This document shows, piece by piece, positions 10,789-23,400 of a stretch of 64,000 bases of DNA (position 1 is its first letter; each line of letters begins with the position of its first letter). The DNA is taken from positions 3,062,959 through 3,126,958 of the forward strand of contig OX291542.1 in assembly GCA_946406115.1 (NCBI GenBank). The letters are read 5' to 3'. The notes under the pieces are model-generated. The model had not been told where the DNA came from and made no database searches. It was given only the letters and a program-made list of their open reading frames with translations. Source of the DNA: Apoda limacodes (lineage: Eukaryota; Arthropoda; Insecta; Lepidoptera; Limacodidae). A program made the translations under genes and the position numbers.

Positions 10789-12148
10789 CAACGCACGTTC
10801 TAGGACCTTCGCCAAAAGGCATGTAGACAAAGCTTTTGTGTTCATTCCTTTCCGTACTGAACCTCTCGGGGTCGAACACTTCTGGATCTTTAAAGTACTT
10901 CTCATCATTATGAAGAGCTTTAAGTGGAATTAACACTTTGGTTCCTTCGTGAATTGTCAAATCTAATTCAGGTATCGTGTACTCTGAGGAGGTACAGGTT
11001 CTTACTAACGCTCCAACTGAAGGATACATCCTCATCGCCTCAAGGAGCGCTAGCTCCAAATAATACATCTCATTAATAGCTTCATAAGTTATTCTGTTAT
11101 TATATTTAGATAGGACTGTGTCAATTTCTTCTTGAACTTTCTGTTGATAATCTGGATTGAATGCAAGTTGATGTAGGGTGTAGCTAGAAGTGCTCGACGA
11201 TGTTTCAAAGCCAGCCCCGAAGAATACAAAGACCTGAGCAATTAGTAGCATATCATTCAGTTCTAGCTCCACTATTTTCGCTGATCCATCAGGATTCCTT
11301 TTCTCTATCGACTCGCCAACTAAAGAGCCTTGAGTTCTTATATCTAGAAGTAAATCTATAAAGTCACCTTTCCCTGAAGGTTTGTAGTTCCGTTCTTTCA
11401 TGACAGTTTGTACCAAATGCACCATTGATTTTTCGACTTCTGGGGCAAGAAGGTTTAAATTCTTAAATGCCTCGGGAAATAAAGACTTTAGTATAAAAAT
11501 AAGAGCTTCTCTCGGGGTTCTTTTAAAGATCCTTTTACCAAGTTTTCTGAACTCAGACGTTTCGTCGTTTAAACAATCGATGTTAATTCCAAAACCACAC
11601 ACGCCGATGAAGTCAGTGGTAAATCTAGCCATCAGTTCTCTCATATCGATTACGTTCCGATCTACCAGTTCTTCACAAATATTTTGTAGTTTCTCGGCCC
11701 GTTCTGTAATGATGGAGAACATGGCCTTAAGTTTCCCAGAACTAAACGCTGAGCTGAATTTTTGCCTCAGTAACTTCCACAAATCTCCATCAGCAAAGAA
11801 GAGATTCTTCAACATCGGTTCTACAACAGTCTTGTGAAGATTAATTCCTCTCGCGTGGAAGTGTTGGAAGTCTGTCGTTAATATTCTCTTTATGATTTTT
11901 GGATCTCTTATAACTAGCTCTTGGCTCAAACCTCTGTAGTAACCAACCACTTTTTCTTCAGGATAATTGTTGTAAGTTTCTTCCGCCTTCATGGCTATAC
12001 TCGCCATTTGCAGATATTGTTTGAAATTGTTGCCAAAATATGGAAGAGGTGGATCATGTTTGATTCCCCTTCTCTTCCAATATCCATGTGTATGAACTCC
12101 AAAATAATAGATGGTAAGTAATAGCAAGATACACACTAGATAAATCAT
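10789..12148 (-). CDS. cytochrome P450 copy 1, first exon (clan 3, CYP6-related)
   Basis: This encodes residues 1-453 of a microsomal heme-thiolate monooxygenase, which would take electrons from P450 reductase and insert one oxygen atom into a lipophilic substrate. The order seen is: an N-terminal membrane anchor (MIYLVCILLLLTIYYFG), the C-helix WKLLR (124-128), the I-helix oxygen-activation motif AGFETS (312-317), the K-helix EAMR (370-373), DPERF (426-430), and the heme loop PFGEGPRTCVG with ligand Cys452. I start at the ATG at 12148; a longer in-frame reading to 12202 would begin with GTG. From this ATG the exon is 1360 nt, the same as copy 2, and Cys452 falls at the same position. The donor G/GTGAGT ends the exon in phase 1. 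The subfamily is not assigned; CYP6, CYP321 and CYP337 are all possible. Confidence 0.92.
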
Positions 12149-13762
12149 AATAATTAAGATAACGTTGTCCACTGACAGAACTAAATTAAATGAATTATCC
12201 ACGCCGCGGATTTTGCTCTCATTTAATAATATATGATTGTATCACAAATCTTTAGCTCATTGACACATTAGCACTGTAATATTTCTAGTTTTTTGTATAA
12301 AATTTTTTTTTTTGATACACTTCATCTGCGTAAGAGGTGTAAAGTTCTGATTATGGATTTTATACGTATAGACTCAAAGTATGTTTTCGTAAAATAAATA
12401 CAAAGTGGAAGCGCGTAAAGGTCAGTTATCTACGCTACACTGGTCGTGGGTGGACGGTCAGTGAAGTCGTAATCATAGCAAAAGATTGTGGCATAGATTA
12501 TGTCAACAAAGATAGGAATGGGCAACGACTGTAGATGCGAAAAGCAATTTTTCTTTCGGTCGTTAAAGCCAAGAAAAAGGTTAGTTGGAGAATCGCAACA
12601 ATTATATGCATTATGTAAAGTAGTGCAACCTTTGTGTGAGTCAACTTAAATTTTGTAAATAAAATAAATGATTAAAAACTAAAAACTGATTCCTGAAGCA
12701 GAAGCTGTAAATAAGCTTAACAGTACCTACATATGAATTTTGTGATACAAGTGAGCTCTGTGGGTAATTCATTATACACAACACAAGGCAGCATTTCAGC
12801 CTTAATCGCCTAGCAAATGTGTAATGTGCCAAGTGTGTAATGAATGATTAACGCTCACGCGTCTTTTACGATATTTTTCAACACACTTGCGCAGAAAAAT
12901 AAATAAATGTACACAATACGCCACACATGTTACATAAAATTTGTAAAAGATCAAAATGGCAGATTTTATGCGCTTATTAATTAAAGACCCTCGACATTGG
13001 TATCAAAATAAAGGGCGTCAAAAGGCGAGTAAGAAAATAGTGAAAAGAAATATAAAACTTATAACAAAATAGTCAAGCGCAATAAAAAAAAATAAAAAAA
13101 ATAACACTAAAAACCTGTAAATAAAACCTGTAAATTTAATAAATAATAAAACCCGACTGCAAAAAAACTATGAACTAAAAGAGAAATTAAATATGTACAT
13201 ATTGAACTATGAGCTGGCGGGACACGTTTCAATGCAAGTTCAAATAGTGTAGGTACCTACAGATTACTCACGCTATAAATATTTGGTATGTTTTAATTTC
13301 TGTTTGGTTCTTAATGTTTTTGCAGTCGGTTTTTTATTTATTTTTTTATAGTCTTAATAACGTATTAATACAGATTTAACTATTCAACTAAAGTGTTTCA
13401 TTTCTTTCTGTGTTCTAGTCTATGGCATAGTTAAATAACTGGTTTACTTTGAAATTGACTTGTACATAAAATTATAGTAGAAATATCTATCTCTGTGTAG
13501 TTTTCGATTCACTGAATCTAATTTAAGAACTAAGGACTGGTGGTTGTTGGTGCTTATTTATGCTGTACGATAACTTGAAAAATATCATCTTTTTATGTGA
13601 GATTTGAGAATGTGAAATGAGAGCCAAATTCAATATTACGAATATGCGTCGTTGTCGACTTCGCCGTCAAAAGAATTGAGATCTATATATGGGTACCAAG
13701 ATCTGTGTAGAAAATCCTTAAATTTTAGTTACAAGAACATGCAACATTATTTAATCCATTCT
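12149..13762. other. 5' flank of P450 copy 1 and intergenic AT-rich DNA
   Basis: No exon was recognised. A CATATATTATTAAA stretch (minus strand, about 12217-12231) lies about 75 bp upstream of the ATG and could serve as a TATA-like element, but this is weak. A terminal-inverted-repeat element occupies 13150-13331. The rest is simple AT-rich sequence. Confidence 0.5.
13150..13331. repeat. 182-bp element with CGACTGCAAAAA terminal inverted repeats
   Basis: The left end reads AACCCGACTGCAAAAA and the right end TTTTTGCAGTCGGTT, an inverted pair of about 14 bp with one mismatch. No ORF is present. The size and ends indicate a miniature non-autonomous element. The interior GAACTATGAGCTG loosely resembles the interior of the repeat at 24129-24239. 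Confidence 0.5.
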
Positions 13763-14157
13763 TATATTATAAATGAGAAAGTAACTCTGTCTGCTTGTCT
13801 GTTACCCCTTCACACTTAAAACGTTGTACCGATTATTATGAAATTTCGCATGGACATAGTTTGAGTCCCGAGAAAGGACATAGGATACTTGAAAACGTCA
13901 AGTGTGATTTGGTTTTTTTTCTATAATTGAGAAGAGGCCGTTCCACCCGCCCTAAATTCAGTTATCGGTGTAGAATTTGAACTCCTCAATTATAGAAATA
14001 AAACCGACTCACACTTGCCTTTTTTAAGTAGCCTTTGTCCTTTCCCAGGTCTCAAACTATCTCCATCGCAAATTTTATGTAAAACGGTGCAACGGTTAAA
14101 GCGAGAAGGGGTAACTGACAGACAGAGTTACTTTCGCATTTATAATATTAGTATGAA
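13763..14157. repeat. fold-back pair of Helitron-like repeats
   Basis: A forward copy runs from TATTATAAATGAGAAAGTAACTC to TTTCTATAATTGAGAAG (about 13763-13935). After a GTTCCACCCGCCCTAAATTCAG middle, a reversed copy runs from CAATTATAGAAATAAAACCGACTC to GCATTTATAATATTAG (to 14157). The two halves are tail to tail and would fold into a long imperfect hairpin. The frame at 14015-14197 is a translation of the reversed copy and not a gene. Confidence 0.6.
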
Positions 14158-14315
14158 TTTCTTGTTTCAAAGTACTTCTATAATGTTTGCTACTTAATAG
14201 TTTATATAAATTCTTAAATTTTAGTACAAAGCATTTATTTCACTTGGGATGTAATTCCATCTCAAGATTTGACTTGGCTAGTTTTCACGTACAGGCTATA
14301 TTATATTTGTATATA

Positions 14316-14440
14316 GGCTACTTGAAAAAGTTAAGTGTGATTAGGTTTTTTTTCTATAATTGAGAAGTCGTTGAAAAATTCTACACCGATAACCGAATTT
14401 AAAGCGTGTGGAACCGCGGAAAAAACCTATAACTGACAAA
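14316..14440 (+). repeat. 3' half of a Helitron-like repeat
   Basis: The sequence begins at GGCTACTTGAAAAAGTTAAG, continues through TTTTTTCTATAATTGAGAAG, and ends GTGTGGAACCGCGGAAAAAAC. It matches the right half of the repeat at 2576-4136 but lacks an intact CTAGT end. Confidence 0.5.
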
Positions 14441-15424
14441 ATTTAGTCTTGTAAAATGACAACATTTTAGTCGCAACTGAAGGTTGGACCGTTTTGGTTG
14501 TATAACAATAATGTTAACGTTAATTATTAAACTTTTATTAGTATAATGATCGAATAGACGTCATGTAAATTAACAAAAATTGTAAAGTATCATTTTTATA
14601 ACCTTTACACGGATGCTTGGTGTCAAAAGCGCAGTTCACCAAACGTAATGACCTTTTTAAAACTATAAGTTTTTCAATTATTATTAATCTGAATATTCGT
14701 CTTTTATAAACATTTTTTAAAAGTCGGGCAAGTATCGTCAAAAATCTTATACGAAACGTGTAAATAACAATACGTTATGTAAGAGGGAAATTCATGAACT
14801 TTTTATGATTATCATGATGAAATCTATTTATAGTCTTATAAAAGGAATAATTGTGTGGGCTTCATACAAACGAATTTCTCATTTATTTTTGACATTTACT
14901 GATCAATCTCTGTGAATTTTCTTAGTTATAATCGCAAGCCGAATACCTATGTCTGTAGTTTTCCAAAATCTTGTGAAATGTTTTTATTAACAATAATTCT
15001 TTTTTGAAACCATTTGTATTGAAACCTTAAATCCTGTGTATCTTTTGAACTATAAAATTTGATAGAAAACTGGCACACTGCAGACATAGATATTTATTAC
15101 AAGAACATGTCTTCACAATTTCGTGGTGTTGTATCAGCAAAATCAGTGAGAAATTCATTGGTATGAATTACGTTGAGAGGCGCTCCAAATTGTATTCTCG
15201 TATCTATCAAAAAGTTGCATAAAATACTATAACACAATTCCTTGAAATTTGAGGTACTATTAGATAACCTGTATATAACCAAATGTTATTTAGTCTCTAT
15301 ATTATAGGACAACTTTGCTAGTTGGATCGTTATCAATAATTTTTATTTTTCAGATTTTTTCCTTTTTAATATTCTACCTTTATGCAAAATATTATACACT
15401 ATAGTGATCGAATTACAGGAATAA
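14441..15424. other. AT-rich stretch without recognisable features
   Basis: I see no exon, repeat end or RNA gene here. Small reading frames at 14538-14741 and 15097-15282 (minus) have no family resemblance and normal AT-rich composition. Confidence 0.5.
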
Positions 15425-15524
15425 AAAAAAACAACACATACCTACCTGGATATTCTTCAAATATATATGCCAACTGGGAATCATCCAGATGAAGGAATAG
15501 AAAAATTATATGAGGAAATAATTC

Positions 15525-16466
15525 AAATTCAAATAGTTTATTTCTCAAAAATAGGATGCAATATCACTTTTTTGACGTCAGTATAATATGCAAGGAATTT
15601 ATAAAGATGGCGTTCTAGGGAGAAGAAACGGCGAAAGAAACTCTCCAGCTGTCGCTCTTTTAAATTTTAATTATATAACGATTGGTACATTTCCAAATAT
15701 AAGTACTATAACAACATTTTAGTTATTCCCATGCGGTTTATCTGTTTAACAAAAATTTTAAACGTTTTTAAATTCAGTTTTCTCAAGCCTTGTGTGGATC
15801 AGAGCCAGTTTGTATCTATTTCTTGTATTTCGATTATGAACATCACAATTTTTTTTAAAAGATTAATATTCTTAGGAACATACATTAAATTATGAAATAT
15901 ATATTGACCAGGTAAAGTTAGTTTGATCTCTTTAAATTTATTCCTTAAAGAGTATCTGTTAGATATTTTTATCTCTTCTGCAGTACAAATATTTTCTGTT
16001 TATCAGCTGCATGTCCCCATAATAGGATACCATAGGACATCATTCTATGAAAGTAGCAAGGATGTGGCTTCGTCTGTAAGTTGACAAATCTTTTTAACCG
16101 CAAAAGCTGCAGAACTAAGTCTATTCGCCAATCCAGCTATGTGTGGGCCCCATTTAAGTTTTTCATCTTAAGTAATGCCTAAGAATACAGCGCTATCTAC
16201 AACATCTAATTGCTCCCCATTTATAAGTACACTGGTTCTTACTTGACTAACATTTGGCGTTAAGAATTTAATACATTTAGTTTTCTTACTGGTTAAAAGC
16301 AAATTCTTCATATTGAACCAGTGGACAACTTTAGACAGACAGTTGTTAACATTATCTAGAACTGTTTCGTGTCTTTTAACTTTAAACAAAAGTGATGTGT
16401 CGTCTGCGAACAACACTATCTCGTGATTGTTTTTAACGACCTCCGGCAGATCATTAATGTATATAA
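15525..16466 (-). mobile_element. 5'-truncated jockey/CR1-like LINE nested in the RTE LINE
   Basis: On the minus strand, 16466 downwards encodes INDLPEVVKNNHEIVLFADD, the reverse transcriptase active-site block with an intact FADD, followed by the frame to 16168 that ends VDSAVFLGIT, then a degraded 3' region. The 3' end near 15525-15560 carries the GAAACTCTCCAGCTGTCGCTC type motif. RTE-like coding sequence stops at its left edge (LYEEI) and resumes at its right edge (KKIDTIIESF), so it inserted into that element. A sister copy is at 59190-60750. Confidence 0.75.
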
Positions 16467-17215
16467 GAAAATAGATACTATAATAGAGTCATTTAATACA
16501 AAAGATAAATAACTGATAATAGGAGATTTAAATGCTGTTGTAGGTGATAAAAGAAAAGAAAATGTTACAGAAAATTTTGAATCAGGCAATAGAAATAAAA
16601 GACGCCAAAGAATTATTCAATTTTGCAAAGAAAGAGATCTAGTAATAATAATAACGCATTATGCGCAACCAAAAAGATGATAATATACATAGAAATTGCC
16701 AGATGACTTTGCAAGATACCAAATAGATTACATTATAACTAAGAGTAAGATTAAGAATAGAATTAAATCATACAAAACATATCTGATCACAAATTACTGC
16801 TAAGTTAACTAGGTATTTATTACAAGAAAAATGGCAGAAGAAACAAAAATAAGGTAATTGATATCAAAAAATTAAAATATAAGGATAACCAAGAGAAACA
16901 TAATAAAAAATTAGAAGATAAGTTAGAAATAATTAAGAATGACATTTCATATAATGATTTATTAGACATAGACAATAGATGGTGCAATATTAAAGATATA
17001 ATTAGATTAAATGCTGAAGAGTTTCAAAAATTAAACCAAGAAAGAAACAGATAAGTGACGGGACTAAAGATTAATTACTAAAAAAAACAAAACTAAGAAA
17101 TAAAATGAATGACTATAGTATACGTAAATATAAAATATTGACTAACAAAATAACCTTAGAATGTAAAAATAATAAAAAGTCATATATAAACAGCCTAAGT
17201 ACAGACATTGATTTT

Positions 17216-17781
17216 TAGGGTTCCGTAGCCAAAGGCAAAACACGGAACCCTCATGGATTCGTCATGTCTGTCTGTCTGTCCGTCCGTATGTCACAGCCAC
17301 TTTTTTCCGAAACTATAAGAACTATACTGTTGAAACTTGGAAAGTAGATGTATTCTGTGAACCGCATTAAGATTTTCACACAAAAATAGAAATAAAAACA
17401 ATAAATTTTGGGGGTTCCCCATACATAGAACTGAAACTCAAAATTTTTTTTTGATCTATGAACATCATCTATATATAGGTCTTCAAAAATGATATTTAGG
17501 TTTCTAATATTATTTTGTTTCTAAACTGTGGTAAAAAAATAAATAAGAGAATGATAAAATAAAAAAAAATTATGATATACACTACTGTGGTGTAACTTCC
17601 ACCTAAAATTGGTTAGAACGAGATCCAGTAACTAGTTTTTTTTATTAATACGTCATAAATCGTAAACCGCAATTTACCTTTCATTCAATCAACTCAAATA
17701 TAAAAATAAACATTTAATTTTTATAGATAATGGTACGGAACCCTTCCTGCGTGAGTCCGACTCGCACTTAGCTGTTTTTTT
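17216..17781 (-). repeat. full-length dispersed repeat (GGGTTCCGTA / GTGCGAGTCGGACTC ends) nested in the RTE LINE
   Basis: It begins TAGGGTTCCGTAGCC, has a GTCTGTCTGTCTGTCCGTCC run, and ends GGTACGGAACCC, then GTGAGTCCGACTCGCACTTAG and a T run. These are the two hallmark ends of a very common lepidopteran non-autonomous repeat; other fragments here are at 4579, 9653, 27425 and 61319-61735. RTE coding sequence flanks it on both sides. No protein is encoded. Confidence 0.7.
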
Positions 17782-18985
17782 ATGAGTAAAGGAAATATAG
17801 ATGTAGCATATGATATCATTAAAACTCTAGATAACAACACCAGAAAAAAAGAGTACGGTGACACAAGACGACATTGGTTGGAAGATGGAAAAACTATATA
17901 GAAAACTTGTAGAATGGGCAAGATTTAAATGAAGAATTTGCTTTAAAGACATATATAGTACAAAGAAGAGTAGACCTAGGCAAAGATACCTACATTGCTT
18001 TTATAGATCTAGAAAAACTGTTTGATAGAGTTGATTGGAAAATAATGATGATGACACTAAAACAGACAGGATTTGACTACAGAGACAAAAAATTATCTAA
18101 ACAAATAATAAGAAACACTAATAGAAATAAAAACCTTTATGAAAACAGCAAAAATCAGACTAAGATGTTTTCTGTCTCCTCTCATTTTTAATATATAGAA
18201 GTAGTCATAAAACGCATTTTAAAAAAATCACAAAAAGAAATAAGTATTAATGGAGAAAGAATAAATTTATGAGATTGTCTGACGACAGTGTCACAGTTAC
18301 CAATGGCAGAGATAAAATTAAAAACTTTTTAACTCAATGAACCAAATTTTTGAAGAAATTAATATGAAGATAAATATAAGTTTAACTAAAATTTTAAAAT
18401 GAGCCAATAGAACAGTTACATGACTTTAAATACTTAGGTAGCTTAATTACAGAAGACACAAGATCATCAGCGGACATAAAAGCGAGATCAGCCATTGCAA
18501 AACAAACTTTTCATAGAAATCGAGCCCTTTTCACATCTACAATCAATAAAAATATTAGGAAAAAACTAATTAAGACATATGTATGGAGCATAGCCTTATA
18601 AACGTGTGAAACTTGGACTCTAATTAAAAGTACCGCGAAAGAATAGAAAATTTTGAAATGCGGTGTTGGCGGCAAATAGAAACAAATCATAAAAAGAAAA
18701 ATTAACAAATGAAGTAGTACTACTTAGATTAAATGAGGAAAAACAGATCTTTAAGCATTTAAATAAAAGCAGAGGTATTTGAATCGTCACGAACATTTCA
18801 TAACAAATATAATAAAAGGAAAATTAGAGACCAAAAAAAAGCGTTGAAAAGACCTAGAAGAAAGTATACAGACCAACTGAAAGCGAATGTTAAAGAAGTA
18901 ATTTATAAGAGAGTGAAGGAATTAGCACTGGACAGAAAAAAATTGACACACCTACACCTACACCAACAAGTGCCTGGCACTTAAA

Positions 18986-19784
18986 TAAGGAAGCAAGAAA
19001 ATGCAAAAAATCAAGTTTCTGGGTCATCTAAAGACGTGTTAGGTTTTTGATCTGTATGTTCAGTCAGTCATAAAAATGCCAGTTTTTTAACGTTGATATG
19101 TCAATAACTGCATGAGCTACATTTGCGAAATTTCGGATTCTAGACAAGCATCTGCTTTTAATAACTGTGCCAAATTTCATGTATGTGGGTTAAATAGGTT
19201 TCAAGTTGGAAAGGAGTCAAATGTGGCTCAAAATGGTTGCTGGCATGGCTGGTGTGTCGCCGTTCCCTTGCCTAGAACTAAGCTGGACACGCTGACGCGT
19301 GCTATACGTTTTAATTTGTACCTATTGTGTTTACCAGTTAAAACTTGAAGGTTTTAAATTTTGTATAAGGAGCCAACGATGCCCATTAAATAACAATAAA
19401 AACTAAATAAATAAGTATATTTTTTTAATTATTATTATTTTTTTATTAAAACTTTTATGAATGTCATATTGTTCCATACTTGTGATATTCCTTAACTCAA
19501 GCTAATTTTGAAATTTCATTCGATTTAGTGACTAAAAATTAGTATAAAAACGTACCTAGTATTTATTTAAAAGGCACACAAAAGTTACAATTTTGTAGAT
19601 CAGTGATTTAGCCAAATCAAATCAAGTTACCTACTAGTTGTTAGTAGGTACATTGAAGATCAAAACTTGTTTAGTAGGATTTATTATTTTATAATACTTA
19701 CTGTACTTAGTTATTTTTTAGTGTGTGTGTGAGTATGTAAAATCAATAAATAAAAAAACGGGTTGCACTCCGGGAGTGCCGGAA
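18986..19784. other. AT-rich stretch without recognisable features
   Basis: The reading frame 19112-19348 has no recognisable motif. A GT-rich run near 19720 and AT-rich tracts are the only structure seen. Confidence 0.45.
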
Positions 19785-20499
19785 GAAGTGAAAACATACT
19801 AGCTATTTTCTTCCCATCACTTCGTATACATATTTATTTATTATAAATAATAATTTTTGTTTATTTACTTTTTTGACGTAGTATATTTGACATCTCAATC
19901 TGTCAGAGAATTAAAATCCCATATCCAACCTTCCTGTACTACTCAAAATCGCCATATACTAAAAATAAAAACTAACGTAATGTAAATAAAGGTCACGTGT
20001 CCTGACTCGAGTTTCGTCTTAAGAAGGTTCGATCAGGTCACGTGTCCTGACGCGAGTTAAACATTTTTTACCCATCACAAAAAAAGTGCACAACGCCGCT
20101 TAAGAAGTTTTCACTTCAAAAAAGGTTTTTCAAAACCTCAATTCCATTTTTGAATCCGTATTCAACAGGTACCCATACATTCATTTTAATGTACCGCAAA
20201 AAAATGAAGATCTTGGTGAGATCTATCACTTCTGTAGAGAAACTATTAGTCTACAATCAAAAGTTACGAAGATAAAGCCGTCTCTAGTTTGACAGCTGTC
20301 ATCCGAAATGAAGATCTTGATGAGATCTATCACATTTGTTAAGAAACTACTAGTCTACGATCAAAATTTACGGAGATAAAGCCTTTTCTAGTTTGACAGC
20401 TGTCATACGAAATGAAGCTCTTGATGAGATCTATCACTTCTGTAAAGAAACTACTAGTCTACGATCAAAAGTTACAAAAATAAAGTTTTGTAAAATACT
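19785..20499 (+). repeat. repeat block with tandem 'TTTGACAGCTGTCAT' units
   Basis: Between 20205 and 20485 three units of roughly 120 bp follow one another. Each has GAAGATCTTGATGAGATCTATCA, then ACTAGTCTACGATCAAAA, then AGTTTGACAGCTGTCAT, with the CAGCTG palindrome at the join. Upstream, AGGTCACGTGTCCTGAC occurs twice (about 19990 and 20035). Related units occur at 31805-32345 (inverted), 32630-32860 and 33985-34230, defining a family. No coding sequence is present. Confidence 0.6.
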
Positions 20500-23400
20500 T
20501 CGTTTTTTTTTTGTTTTTTTCTAACTAGTGACTATTGTTGTTGGCCGCAGATGGCCTTGACAACTACACTCGGACTAACTTTTGCTGCGGTGCTGCTTGC
20601 ACTCTGCTTGAGGCGACCGAGTACGAAGGCCGCTCAGTCTCTTACTCTTTTAATGTGGCCTCTAAAATTAAGCTGAGAGTCCCTTAGTCCTAGATAGGAA
20701 TGGGTTGGCCGTAAAGGTGGACTGGGGTGAGTTGCCTCGTGGCCTTTATCGAAAGTGTATTGCTGCACTTTTCTCGGAGCAAACCTCGATTCTCCACTTC
20801 CTGAACCAAACGCCTAAAGCGTTAGCTGCAGACTGGAGGCCCAGGCTTATTCGACGAACGTATCGATGCGAATATCAGTAAAGAGCCGAATCGTCCACGA
20901 AGAGCGCCACATTGACGTTGGAGGGACGATTTATGTCATTGGTAAAAAATTAATAGAGCAGAGGGGAGAGCACGGAGCCCTGGGGAACTACTGCACTAAT
21001 GGGGTGGGGAGACGAATACCTTCCTTCTACGCAGTAGCGAAAGCTACGTACCCTTAGGAAGTCGAATAAGATGAGTACGAGACGGTCTGGAACACCGAGA
21101 TTGAACAGCTTGTAAATCAAGTCGTTATCCCAAACTTTATGGTAAGCCTTCGCTATATCGAAGAAGAGGGCTCCTGTCATGAATGGCATACAGTATGTTC
21201 TCCGTTATGCAGTGCACTTGATTGACGCACGAGTGATTAGCTCGAAAACCGAACTGTTCGTCAATAAGAATGCCTTTAGACTGGACGTAGTCTTTCAGGC
21301 GCGATAGGAGGAGACGCTCATAGAGCTTTCCCAAGGTCTTTAGAAGACTAATGGGTCTTTAAGACGTGGCTATGTTATGCTTGGTTTTCCCGGCTTAGGG
21401 ATGTCTTTAACTTCCAAGAATCGAGAAAGATGCAGTTTGCCATGGCCGTATTGAATATGCTGACCAATAGAAGGAGAAGCTGAGCGGGGAGGATATTTAG
21501 AAGCCTATTTGAGATCCCATCGGCACCTGGGGCCTTTTTAGGTTTTAAGTCTTTGATGATCTTTTGGACCTCAGAGACTGTTACGGGTGAAAGTGAATCA
21601 AGTGTGGGAAGGGACCCTCTCCACTGCTCCACTTCATCGACGTGAGTTTGGTCAGTGGGTTGTTCGCTGGGCTGGGTCGTCAAATTCGAATGTCGCGTTT
21701 GCATCGACTAACAGCGGCATAGTACTGACTACGTCGGATTTTAACGCTTTAGTGGGAAGGCGAGATCTGTTTCATAAGACTGTCCCACTTTTCGCTCCTT
21801 ACAGTGGCTATTTTTGTCTTTACAGAGCGCTGTAAGGAATACTGATTCCTATCCTATTGAGATGAGCGTAGCCCTATTTTCCTTTTTTCTTGTTCTCCAC
21901 TGTAACTTTTTCTACACTGTAATTTAGCTACAGCGGACTGGAGATGGCTAGTAAGCGCTTTGACCGCTAAACTAACATCGTCAGTTGTGACAAAATTGAC
22001 CGGGATCCTATTGAGATGAGGTGAGTCTATTTTTTTTTGGTTTTCACCTAGCCTCCACCAGTCGACCACGTCCTTATACAACGGATGACCGTTGGTTGGG
22101 GGCCCTAGTCGTAAGAAAACCGGCCTATGGCCAGGTGTGGGCTCGTGTAACACCTGTATAGAGTGCAAACTTAAGGTTATGTTCTTAAGAAGTGCTATGT
22201 CTAGTACGTGAGGTATCTGTGTCATTCTATCCGGAAAGTGGGTGGGAGACTAGAGCCTCTAGTCGTTTGCCGCTTGACGATGTTGAATGCGAATTCCATC
22301 GCTTGTGTTTGCAGTTTGGGTCGCCTGCTACTATGACAACGTTACCTAAGTCAAACAACGATTTCAGATAGCTTTGTAGTATCACCTTTGTTGGTGATAG
22401 ATACACAGAGACCGGTACGATAGGACTGTGCCCTGTCATCGCCAAACGGATAACCGATGTTTCTTAATTCTCTAATGGAGGGGTATCGAGAGCTACGTAG
22501 TGAAGAGATATTTTATAGTAAATAAACGTCCCTTAAGGATGGGCCGGTCATTTCCCAAGTAGCACACATGGCTGTAGAATCGCCGGACTACAGAATAATT
22601 ATAAACTTAAGGCTGTACTAGCAAAGATATGATTTACAGCTTAGCAATGGTTTAGTAAAGGTAAAATAACTAAAAAAACTTTCAGTTTCGTAATATGTTT
22701 ATCAACGGCGACCACATATTTTACTAAATGTCCTCATCTTTACTTAATCTTAAGGGATATAAATTTTTCATATCTTTTATATATCTGTTGATCAATTGTA
22801 TTCATTTGTTCAATTGGATCAATTGTTGTCACACGGCGATAATAAACTCTATTTGAATGCTGAAAGCATTACGCTAGCTGTTGAATGGAATGAAATTGTT
22901 TTAATGGTTATCAAAGGGTAAAAAGCAAGATTAACAAAGAGTATTTTAAGCATGAGAAAATCTTGATAAATATCATTTCGTACATACTTTACTTAATTTT
23001 GTGAATCTACCCGCAAGCGAATGATTTTTAAAAGTGCTTATACTTTCGTTTGTTCCCCAACCACATTGCGAGGTTATGAAAATAAATCACGATATCTTAA
23101 CAACTATAATAACTCCCTTATAAATACAGAGGCTGTACAATAGCTGATATTTTCACTTTATGCTTAAAAATGAAAGTGAAGTTTAACTACACCAATTTAC
23201 AGCTTATTGAGCTCATTTGATGCTTTTATACATAAAACAGCAGTTTTAGACATTCTATACTATGTATTATTCAGCTACTATCAAGCTTATTTATTAGCAT
23301 TAGAATTGAATTAGTGTACACCTAATAAAATCCAATGGTAATATTTGATACTTTAATACAGCTTGTGGCATTATAAGGGAGGTGTCTTTTTCACGTTCAC

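Larger units (their letters stand above)
15425..18985 (+). mobile_element. decayed RTE-like LINE interrupted by two later insertions
   Basis: This is a non-LTR retrotransposon encoding an endonuclease/reverse transcriptase. At 15443-15520 it reads YLDILQIYMPTGNHPDEG (endonuclease N-part). After an inserted LINE it resumes at about 16467 with IIESFNTKDK and IGDLNAVVGDKRKEN (GDxNA endonuclease block). After the second insertion it resumes at 17782, and near 17985-18060 it reads AFIDLEKLFDRVDWKIMMM (reverse transcriptase palm). From 18420 it reads FKYLGSLITEDTRSSADIKA and later RRKYTDQLKANVKEV (C-terminal region). Many stops and frameshifts make it inactive. The motif order is that of the RTE/'craniofacial development protein 2-like' class of insect LINE. 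Confidence 0.75.

Noticed and set aside
12149..12202. Longer N-terminus of P450 copy 1 starting at 12202
   Set aside because: That start codon is GTG. The first ATG in frame is at 12148 and gives the same exon length and motif positions as copy 2.
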